Source: Actinomycetes bacterium (GTDB lineage: Bacteria > Actinomycetota > Acidimicrobiia > Acidimicrobiales > Ilumatobacteraceae). From it: a stretch of 64,000 bases of DNA. The notes beneath the pieces were generated by a model. That model saw only the letters and a list, made by a program, of their open reading frames with translations. It was not told where the DNA came from and did not search any database. Location: NCBI GenBank assembly GCA_021414085.1, contig JAIOPC010000017.1, positions 1 to 64,000 on the forward strand, written 5' to 3'. Of the stretch, positions 1 through 5,419 are shown in pieces; the first letter of the stretch is position 1, and the number at the start of each line of letters is the position of its first letter. Made by a program: the position numbers and the translations under genes.

Positions 1-291
1 CGAACCATCAGCCAACGCGGCACCCAGTTCGGGGATCGCAGCACACGTCCCGGCACGATCACGTAACCGTTCGGCAGCCATCAACGACGACTTCGACGCG
101 TCGGCCACGACGGCTTGCGGGAACAACCCGGCGTCGGTCTCCGCGAGCTCATCGAGACGACGCACCACCTCGAGCTCGCGGGCATCGAGCAACCCGCGCA
201 CGACCCCGATCGCGACCAACTCGGCGCGACACACCGCAACATCGGTCAGCTCAGTCGCCGAGATCAGGGGCCGCAAAGCCTTGATGTCCAT
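1..291 (-). CDS. DUF222/HNH (13E12-family) protein, 3' part outside window
   Basis: The first 97 codons of a leftward gene, read from ATG at 289-291 and open to the window edge. The sequence begins MDIKALRPLISATEL and continues with an Arg/Glu-rich helical stretch, ending near ELGAALADGS. This resembles the N-terminal DUF222 region of the actinobacterial 13E12 repeat family, whose members usually carry a C-terminal HNH nuclease motif. That part is not visible here, so the nuclease is assumed from the family. These genes are multicopy and behave as mobile or repetitive elements in actinobacteria. The start codon lies 18 bp from the first cassette repeat, so the gene caps the left end of the repeat-separated array. 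No convincing ribosome binding site is seen. Confidence 0.7.
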   Translation of the reverse strand, partial: MDIKALRPLISATELTDVAVCRAELVAIGVVRGLLDARELEVVRRLDELAETDAGLFPQAVVADASKSSLMAAERLRDRAGTCAAIPELGAALADGS

Positions 292-309
292 AAGAACAAC
301 AGTACGCAA

Positions 310-386
310 GGGGTGTTACAGAGATAACCCCAGCGCCAAATTCTGGACAAAGGGTCTAACCGGGATCAGGTTGCTGGTGTTGGTTG
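310..386 (+). repeat. Cassette-boundary repeat A (split copy)
   Basis: The left part GGGGTGTTA (310-318) and the right part GATCAGGTTGCTGGTG... (364-386) match the two halves of repeats B-E, but here they are separated by about 45 bp. The right end abuts the stop codon of the next gene (387-389). The left half forms a small dyad with AACCCC at 327-332. Confidence 0.65.
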
Positions 387-896
387 CTAGACCGTTTCAA
401 CGACCGGGGTAACGCTCAACTTGGCGATGCCGTTGATTGCGGCGTCGTACGCAGCCCGGTCAAAGACAAATTCGTGTTCGTCCGGTTTGCCGGTGCCAGT
501 TCTGAAACCCGACCACCGAACGGTCGTCTCATCGAATGTGATGCTCGCCTGGACTCCGCAGCATCCAACGACCCCGCACCCTCCGTCGAGGATTGCAGCG
601 AGTCCGTCGTCTCCATAGCCAGGCGGACCACTCCATTGAGTTGATTGGGGTTCGACATAGTGAGCGGGCAGGCCGGCGTATCCGCCATGGTTCAGAATTT
701 CTTGCACTGTCTTGCCATCGATCACTGGAACAATTAGGTCCAGGTTGAGTGGAGGTCGCGGTCGCCAACGGTTCTGCAGATTTCGTTTGAACACCAGCGT
801 GTACGCGTAGCGACGAAAGCTGAGTTCGTTCACGCTCGCATCGCTATCGGAACTATCACGGTGCGCATGCTGCCTGATCGCGAGGCACCTGTCCAC
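387..896 (-). CDS. Uncharacterised cassette protein 1
   Basis: An unrecognised soluble protein of up to 169 residues. The C-terminal two thirds look structured, with PPGYGDDGLAAILDGGCG, a GCCGVQASITFDE stretch, and a final FVFDRAAYDAAI segment. The Gly/Cys-rich block followed by a Trp-containing strand recalls small uncharacterised proteins common in accessory regions, but no function is claimed. The start is uncertain: GTG at 896 is the longest, and GTG at 833 is equally plausible because the residues before it look non-conserved. Its stop codon touches repeat A and its 5' side faces repeat B, so the gene fills one cassette. Confidence 0.6.
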   Translation of the reverse strand: MDRCLAIRQHAHRDSSDSDASVNELSFRRYAYTLVFKRNLQNRWRPRPPLNLDLIVPVIDGKTVQEILNHGGYAGLPAHYVEPQSTQWSGPPGYGDDGLAAILDGGCGVVGCCGVQASITFDETTVRWSGFRTGTGKPDEHEFVFDRAAYDAAINGIAKLSVTPVVETV

Positions 897-916
897 GGAT
901 AAACGAGTTCTCGGTA

Positions 917-958
917 GGGGTGCTATTAGGAGTTGATCAGGTTGCTGGTCCTAGTTTG
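917..958 (+). repeat. Cassette-boundary repeat B
   Basis: A 42-bp copy starting GGGGTGCTATTAGG and containing GAGTTGATCAGGTTGCTGG. It differs from repeat C at about 7 of 42 positions and lies in the same orientation. It separates cassette genes 1 and 2. Confidence 0.75.
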
Positions 959-1010
959 CGTTGAGTGAATTCCTCAAGCGGGTTTGGCCGAATCGGCAGA
1001 TCGGGGTGCA

Positions 1011-1547
1011 TTAGTCGTCGGAGGCGACGACGAGCGAGAGCTGATCCGAACCCCGGTTGATGACCACGAATTCGTAGAAATCTCCGAGCACCCACCCCCA
1101 GTCGTGTCCTGTCACGTCACGGTCGGCCAAGAGATACAGGATGGTCATCTCGTCGTTGAGAACCGCCGCTGAGGTTTGGAGAACGTCGGCGAATCCTTCT
1201 GCGTGTTCACCGTCATATTCCTTTGCCCAGTCACGCAAAGTCTGACGTGCAGTCGCTGGTTTGACCTGCACGAATGAGCCGACGCCGAGCAAGGACAGGC
1301 GATAGGGGCCGTGAAGATCTCCGGTCGGAATCCAGTGGGCCTCGTCCGTCGCGTAGTGATCTTGGTATCGCTGATGCTTCAACAGCGCCGACAGCGCGTC
1401 GACGTCGGACAGCGGGCGGGTCATCGCGAAGCGTTTCACGTCGAGCCACCGATAGCTGCCACTTCCGAGGTGGACCGTGCTGCGCTCGACGAAGTCGAGA
1501 CTGCCGGGCGTGCCGTTGGCCTCCCGCTTAGCGTCCAAGAAGCGCAT
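1011..1547 (-). CDS. Uncharacterised cassette protein 2
   Basis: An unrecognised protein of 178 residues starting MRFLDAKREANG. A TTG at 1574 would add nine residues, but the ATG is preferred. It is acidic, with no signal peptide or membrane segment. It ends with aromatic and hydrophobic strands (GWVLGDFYEFVVINRG). Size, composition and the mixed alpha/beta look would suit an immunity-type or ligand-binding protein, but this is only an impression. It occupies the unit between repeats B and C on the same strand as cassette genes 1 and 3, without an obvious promoter of its own. Confidence 0.6.
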   Translation of the reverse strand: MRFLDAKREANGTPGSLDFVERSTVHLGSGSYRWLDVKRFAMTRPLSDVDALSALLKHQRYQDHYATDEAHWIPTGDLHGPYRLSLLGVGSFVQVKPATARQTLRDWAKEYDGEHAEGFADVLQTSAAVLNDEMTILYLLADRDVTGHDWGWVLGDFYEFVVINRGSDQLSLVVASDD

Positions 1548-1602
1548 AGTGCCCGGGATGTGCCCACAACGCAAGCACCGCGTCGACCCACCGTCGCACG
1601 AA

Positions 1603-1644
1603 GGGGTGCTATTGAGAGTTGATCAGGTTGCTGATGTTGGTTGG
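1603..1644 (+). repeat. Cassette-boundary repeat C
   Basis: A 42-bp copy starting GGGGTGCTATTGAG with the shared core GAGTTGATCAGGTTGCTG. It ends 9 bp before the stop codon of the SMI1/KNR4-like gene at 1654. Confidence 0.75.
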
Positions 1645-1653
1645 TGATCAGAG

Positions 1654-2022
1654 TCAGGCGCCTTCGGGTGCGAGCCATGTGACGGCGAAGTCGGACAGAG
1701 TCGGGTACTCCTCGAACACCTCGCGCTCGGTCATGCTCCAACGCACGATCGTGTCTGAGGAGCCATCGAGGTACATGCAGAACGGATCACCGGCGCCGTC
1801 GTCGCCGAATGCCACGAGTGATCGATCCACCCAACCCTCGCGCCAATTCTTCTCGTTGTCTTCGACCAATTGCTCCAGCGGCCAAACAATCCACCACTGC
1901 CCGGCCGTGTCGTAACGACCATCGCCAATGCCTAAGAGGGTGCGGAGCGGGTTCGGCAACCGCAGCCCCAATCGCTGTTCGGCGGCATCCAGTTCGGACG
2001 GCTCGCATCCGGTTGCATCCAT
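1654..2022 (-). CDS. SMI1/KNR4 (SUKH) family immunity-type protein
   Basis: A 122-residue protein with the SMI1/KNR4 pattern. An N-terminal helix reads EPSELDAAEQRLGLRLP and is followed by NPLRTLLGIGDG. The middle strand VAFGDDGAGDPFCMYLDG is the typical conserved core, and the tail is LSDFAVTWL. SUKH-superfamily proteins in bacteria commonly neutralise contact-dependent or polymorphic toxins by direct binding in the cytoplasm. No matching toxin gene is visible nearby, so the partner is unknown and it may be an orphan immunity gene. The start is ATG 2022. The longer upstream frame only translates repeat D sequence and was rejected. It occupies the unit between repeats C and D. Confidence 0.75.
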   Translation of the reverse strand: MDATGCEPSELDAAEQRLGLRLPNPLRTLLGIGDGRYDTAGQWWIVWPLEQLVEDNEKNWREGWVDRSLVAFGDDGAGDPFCMYLDGSSDTIVRWSMTEREVFEEYPTLSDFAVTWLAPEGA

Positions 2023-2083
2023 CAGCGCAGACTGCCTGCAAAGAGCGCACAGCACAAGTCCCAGTCCAACTGTCGGTCGGATC

Positions 2084-2122
2084 GGTGCTATTGGGAACGC
2101 ATCAGGTTGCTGGTGCTGGTTG
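2084..2122 (+). repeat. Cassette-boundary repeat D
   Basis: A 39-bp copy: GGTGCTATTGGGAACGC, then ATCAGGTTGCTGGTGCTGG and TTG. It is two bases shorter in the middle than B and C, in the same orientation. It separates a leftward gene (1654-2022) from a rightward gene (2208-2543). Confidence 0.7.
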
Positions 2123-2207
2123 GGTCTCGCCAATCAGTCGGCGGACTCGGCGAGCAGACCCCGCCTTGGTGCCGCAGACCACCGACCGGTGTGGTCAGAT
2201 CGGTCGC

Positions 2208-2543
2208 GTGAACGACGAGCAGCGCAGACTCACGCCAGAGCGGGACAAGACGATCGAGCGGATTCAGCTCGTGTGCGTCCTCCTGCTTGTGGGCGTCTTG
2301 ATCGCGATGAAGGCTCTCGCTGACCGCGATGTGTTCGACACCTGGAAGCTGCTTCTAGCCGGGTTCTCAGTGATGGTCGCGATGGTCGCGCTGGTGGGGC
2401 TGATGGTCGGTCGCGTCGAAGAGCGACATTACGGAGAAGTCATGAGTGGTTTGTTGCGAGGAACGGGCCGCGACGTGAAGAGCATTCCGGCTCGGCTTCG
2501 TCGACGGGTTGCCGACACGATTACTCGGCTACGACCGCGCTGA
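2208..2543 (+). CDS. Small two-helix membrane protein
   Basis: An unrecognised 111-residue protein from GTG 2208. A charged N-terminus (NDEQRRLTPERDK) precedes two predicted transmembrane helices, roughly residues 19-35 (LVCVLLLVGVLIAMK) and 48-65 (LLAGFSVMVAMVALVGL). A basic C-terminal tail rich in Arg follows. It is the only gene in the repeat-bounded array before 2.6 kb that points rightward, so its unit is inverted relative to the three on its left. Upstream in-frame sequence to 1809 is not believable coding because it runs antisense through the SMI1/KNR4 gene. Confidence 0.55.
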   Translation: MNDEQRRLTPERDKTIERIQLVCVLLLVGVLIAMKALADRDVFDTWKLLLAGFSVMVAMVALVGLMVGRVEERHYGEVMSGLLRGTGRDVKSIPARLRRRVADTITRLRPR

Positions 2544-2570
2544 ATCGATTGCAGCCTGAGCTCGCGACGA

Positions 2571-2611
2571 GGGGTGCTATTAGAGACGTACGAGGTTGGC
2601 GGTGCTGGTTG
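2571..2611 (+). repeat. Cassette-boundary repeat E
   Basis: The most divergent copy: GGGGTGCTATTAGAGACG, then CGAGGTTGGCGGTGCTGG and TTG. It lies after the two-helix membrane protein gene and before the lipoprotein gene. No further copy was found to the right. Confidence 0.65.
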
Positions 2612-2751
2612 ACGCAGTCAATGAGTTAGTCAGGTTCTTCTGAGGCAGAGTGCTCACTCCCTCGACCCGCTCGGCCACCCGAGGCTCTCTAGCAGGCAGG
2701 ACACTGAAGGCGTGCGGGAACCGACCGCCTCTCGGCAGCGTCCAACCCGTC

Positions 2752-3222
2752 ATGATCAGCCCGCGTGACGGAGCCCGTCTGGCCCGTGCCGGCCTCTTCA
2801 TCGCCTGTGGTATCGGGTTCGTTGCATGCGGCTCGGATGCCGCTCCATCTCACGCGACTGCGCAGAGTCCTGCACCCGTTGAAATCATCGGGGTGTTCGA
2901 GGATGTGAAGGCGTATCCGGCGTGCGGCAACGAGACGCTTGATCATCAGGGGGTGACGTGGTATCCGGTCATGCGCTTTGGCTTTCCACCGTTCGATAGC
3001 GGCCTTCAGGCTCGTGCGGATGAGATCCTTTCGGTCGACCGAGTCGACCCGCCGAGCGCTCCGGTTTCGGGCTTCGCGCCGCTGGTGCCTAGTCCGGATC
3101 CAGGCGACGACATTGGAACGTTGGTGGTGTGGGCCGACGGTGTCGCGCGCTGGGTTTCAGATAGCGGCAAGCTCGACGTGTGGATGATCGACGACGAGAT
3201 CACCTACACATGGGTCTGTTGA
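2752..3222 (+). CDS. Secreted lipoprotein, unknown function
   Basis: A 156-residue lipoprotein. The chosen ATG 2752 gives an N-terminus with basic residues (SPRDGARLARAG), a hydrophobic core (LFIACGIGF) and a lipobox VAC at about residues 25-27, so the mature protein would be lipid-anchored outside the membrane. The mature part has few recognisable features. It has two further cysteines (CGNETLD and the C-terminal Cys) and ends with a DVWMIDDEITYTWVC strand. In-frame codons upstream to 2650 would spoil the signal peptide and were left out. It follows repeat E, so it may be the last cassette, although no closing repeat is seen. Confidence 0.65.
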   Translation: MISPRDGARLARAGLFIACGIGFVACGSDAAPSHATAQSPAPVEIIGVFEDVKAYPACGNETLDHQGVTWYPVMRFGFPPFDSGLQARADEILSVDRVDPPSAPVSGFAPLVPSPDPGDDIGTLVVWADGVARWVSDSGKLDVWMIDDEITYTWVC

Positions 3223-3260
3223 GACGCGCGTCTCTTGACCTGCCGTTAGGAACGCGCGTT
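3221..3260. repeat. Pair of short palindromes sharing ACGCGCGT
   Basis: GAGACGCGCGTCTC (3221-3234) overlaps the lipoprotein stop codon, and AACGCGCGTT (3251-3260) follows 16 bp later. Both are perfect palindromes around ACGCGCGT. They may be a weak terminator or a protein site. They mark the point where the repeat-separated units end. Confidence 0.4.
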
Positions 3261-3292
3261 ATCTCGGAGCAGCAATAAGCAATACTCATCCA

Positions 3293-3730
3293 GTGGAGAT
3301 CCGCCTACTCGCCGCAGGTGAAGCCGACCAACTGGTCGCATTGTTCGCTGCGGTGCTGCCTGGATCTCCCACAGCAGAGGCTCGCCAGCTCGACGAGCCT
3401 GAAGCGTTTCTGCGAGACCCCAGCTCCTTCGTCTTCGGCGCTTACATCGACGACGTGCCAGTCGGGCTGGCATGGGGCTTGCAGATGCGCTCACCGAGCG
3501 GCCGGCTCACGACTTACGTCCACGAGCTTGATGTGCACGAAAGCTGCCGGCGACGGGGCATCGGCTCTGCTCTCATTGCCGAGGCGATGACCCTTGCACG
3601 CCTGCGCGGGTCAACGAAGTTCTGGCTCTCGACAGGCGGACACAACTCGGGAGCACAAGCGCTGTACAAATCGCTCGGAGGAGATCGCAAACCCCTCGGC
3701 GACGTCAACTACTGGTGGGACCTCGACTGA
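3293..3730 (+). CDS. GNAT acetyltransferase, AAC(3)-I-like
   Basis: A 145-residue GNAT-fold acetyltransferase from GTG 3293. The strand YVHELDVHE and the acetyl-CoA pyrophosphate loop RRRGIGSALI at residues 83-92 are the hallmark motif A, and the C-terminal ALYKSLGG is the usual motif B end. The order and spacing resemble aminoglycoside 3-N-acetyltransferase type I, a gene classically carried on integron cassettes. The real substrate cannot be read from the sequence, and many relatives acetylate other amines. A possible weak -10 (AATACT, 3281-3286) sits 6 bases before the start. It stands right after the cassette-like array. Confidence 0.8.
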   Translation: MEIRLLAAGEADQLVALFAAVLPGSPTAEARQLDEPEAFLRDPSSFVFGAYIDDVPVGLAWGLQMRSPSGRLTTYVHELDVHESCRRRGIGSALIAEAMTLARLRGSTKFWLSTGGHNSGAQALYKSLGGDRKPLGDVNYWWDLD

Positions 3731-3765
3731 CGAGGTCCCGTCCACAACCACCCGGGTGTTCGGCT

Positions 3766-3771
3766 TAGCCT
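3766..3771 (+). promoter_or_regulatory. Leaderless -10 element TAGCCT
   Basis: TAGCCT is followed by exactly 6 bases and then ATG 3778, which fits a leaderless transcript beginning at or near the start codon. Confidence 0.5.
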
Positions 3772-3777
3772 CGCCGC

Positions 3778-4335
3778 ATGGGACTCTTGACCTTCAGCAT
3801 CAACGTCACGCTGGATGGCTGCATCGACCACCAGGAGGGAATCGCAAACGACGAGACTCACGCCTTCTTCACCCACCTCTTGGACGAGGGCGGGGCGATG
3901 CTGTGGGGCCGCGTGACCTACGAGATGATGGAGAGCTACTGGCCAGCAGTCGCCCGCGGCGACGAGGAAGCGCCACCGGCGATACGCGAGTGGGCGGTCA
4001 AGTTGGAGGCCAAGCCGAAGTACGTGGTGTCGTCAACGCGATCGGATTTCCCGTGGGCCAACAGTCACCACATCGTCGGCGACCTGCGCACGGGCGTGCA
4101 GCAGCTCAAGGACGCGACCCCGGCTGGCGTGCTCCTCGGTAGCGGCAAGCTCGCGACCGAGCTGGACCGGCTGGATCTGATCGACGAGTACATGTTTCTG
4201 GTCCACCCCCGGATCGCCGGCCACGGCCCGACCCTGTACGGAAGCGGGCTGCTCAGCACGCGACGGCTTGAGTTGGTCTCGGCAACGCCGCTGCGTAGCG
4301 GCCCGGTCGCCATGCACTACCGGCGCGAGCGCTGA
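3778..4335 (+). CDS. RibD C-terminal/dihydrofolate reductase-like protein
   Basis: A 185-residue protein of the RibD_C/DHFR-like fold. The N-terminus LTFSINVTLDGCID is the typical first strand and loop. LWGRVTYEMMESYWP is the usual helix after the nucleotide loop, VLLGSGKLATELDRLDLIDEY appears in shorter matching blocks, and LVHPRIAGHGPTLY is the conserved late strand. Members bind NADPH, but most family proteins of this length are uncharacterised reductases, not true folate or riboflavin enzymes. It stands alone behind a leaderless -10 and ends 16 bp before the convergent lipoprotein gene. Confidence 0.8.
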   Translation: MGLLTFSINVTLDGCIDHQEGIANDETHAFFTHLLDEGGAMLWGRVTYEMMESYWPAVARGDEEAPPAIREWAVKLEAKPKYVVSSTRSDFPWANSHHIVGDLRTGVQQLKDATPAGVLLGSGKLATELDRLDLIDEYMFLVHPRIAGHGPTLYGSGLLSTRRLELVSATPLRSGPVAMHYRRER

Positions 4336-4351
4336 CTCAGCGCTGCCCGAG

Positions 4352-4750
4352 CTAGCCCGCCAGGTACGCCTCGACCAGCGCTTCTAAGTTCTTCAACGCT
4401 CGGTCGGCGTCGGCGGGTCGGTTGAACTCGGCGGCATCGCGGCAGCGACGGACGACGAATTCGAAACCGCTGTACAGGTCGGGTTGCGCATCTCTCACCG
4501 ACTCTTTGATCGCTGCCCACATGTCTTCGATGCGAGTCGCGGCCGCGGTTTCGCCATCGCCCTCGCTGACCCGGCGGGCGAGGTCGGTGACTTCGACGAG
4601 CATCAGCGGCAACACTGCGACGGGATCATCAGATATTGCTGTCGTGGTGGTGGGCGCTGTCGGCGCACTCGTCTCATTCGATGCGTCGTACGTGGTTGGT
4701 GTGCAACCCGTGGCTAGCAAGCCCGCGACTACCAATCCGAAAATCTTCAT
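4352..4750 (-). CDS. Small lipoprotein
   Basis: A 132-residue lipoprotein. The signal peptide MKIFGLVVAGLLATGC has a clear lipobox ending at Cys16, followed by a Thr/Pro-rich linker to about residue 40 and then a mostly helical, acidic domain with Cys103. Its ATG overlaps the stop codon of the upstream DtxR-family gene (ATGA, 4747-4750), so the two are translationally coupled. That linkage suggests a metal-related envelope role, but no metal motif is evident. Function is not recognised. Confidence 0.75.
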   Translation of the reverse strand: MKIFGLVVAGLLATGCTPTTYDASNETSAPTAPTTTTAISDDPVAVLPLMLVEVTDLARRVSEGDGETAAATRIEDMWAAIKESVRDAQPDLYSGFEFVVRRCRDAAEFNRPADADRALKNLEALVEAYLAG

Positions 4751-5406
4751 GCGATCACCAGGATGCGGTTGCTGGCGAACGGACCAACACCGACAAACCG
4801 ACCCTCAATCTCGATCGTGATCGTGCCATCGGGCGAGGTCGAGCTGAGCACCCCGGCGTGGCCGGGCAGGATGCTGCTCTCCTCCAGAAAGTCGAGCAGG
4901 CCAGGCGTGAACTCAAGTTCCTCGGGGATGCGCGTGATCGTGAACGGACTGCCGACGGCGACCTCGGCGAGCGGAATCATCGCGGGTGCGAGATAACTCG
5001 AGCCGGGGATCGGGTTGCCGTGCGGACACGTTGTCGGGTTGCCAAGCACGCGCGCCATGGCGGCTTCCACGCCGTCGCTGATGACGTGTTCCCAACGGCC
5101 GGCTTCGTGGTGCGCTTCGGCCCACGACAGTCCGAGCATGTCGGTGAGAAAGCGTTCGGCCAGTCGATGGCGACGCACAACGCGTTGCGCAAGACCTTGT
5201 CCGGAGGGTGTTAGCCGGATGGCGCCATCGGTGGTGATCAATCCTTCGGTCTCGAGGCGCTTGATCATCTCGCTGACGGCGGGGCGACTGACCTGCAACC
5301 GTTCGGCCATACGCGCCTGAATGACGGCAACATCGTCTTCCTCAAGCTCGAAGATCGTCACGCAATACTCTTCGAACGCTGGGTGGTGTTCACCAGCCGC
5401 GGGCAT
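4747..5406 (-). CDS. DtxR/MntR-family metal-dependent repressor
   Basis: A 219-residue regulator with the family layout. It has a winged helix-turn-helix at about 25-65 (MAERLQVSRPAVSEMIKRL), a dimerisation and metal-binding domain (HRLAERFL, then EAGRWEHVISD, then NPTTCPHGNPIPG), and a C-terminal FeoA/SH3-like domain from about 145. It would repress metal-uptake genes when loaded with Fe(II) or Mn(II). Compared with mycobacterial IdeR as remembered, the Met ligand of the first helix appears replaced by Glu (FEEYCVTI) and the Cys before RWEH by Gly, so metal choice may differ. The promoter is a leaderless TAGGCT at 5414-5419. It is coupled to the lipoprotein gene downstream. Confidence 0.85.
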   Translation of the reverse strand: MPAAGEHHPAFEEYCVTIFELEEDDVAVIQARMAERLQVSRPAVSEMIKRLETEGLITTDGAIRLTPSGQGLAQRVVRRHRLAERFLTDMLGLSWAEAHHEAGRWEHVISDGVEAAMARVLGNPTTCPHGNPIPGSSYLAPAMIPLAEVAVGSPFTITRIPEELEFTPGLLDFLEESSILPGHAGVLSSTSPDGTITIEIEGRFVGVGPFASNRILVIA

Positions 5407-5413
5407 GCGGGTG

Positions 5414-5419
5414 AGCCTA
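5414..5419 (-). promoter_or_regulatory. Leaderless -10 TAGGCT overlapping a stop codon
   Basis: TAGGCT lies 7 bases before the ATG of the DtxR-family gene. Its first three bases are the TAG stop of the upstream helicase gene (5417-5419). Confidence 0.5.

Noticed and set aside
1809-2207. N-terminal extension of the two-helix membrane protein
   Set aside because: Antisense to the SMI1/KNR4-like gene and translates repeat D; GTG 2208 is the sensible start.
310-2611. Canonical integron attC sites or a CRISPR array
   Set aside because: No paired RYYYAAC/GTTRRRY ends, no attC-like fold and no integrase in view; spacing of about 480-690 bp with genes inside rules out CRISPR.
3221-3260. ACGCGCGT palindromes as attachment sites closing the cassette array
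   Set aside because: No similarity to repeats A-E and no second pair at the left end.
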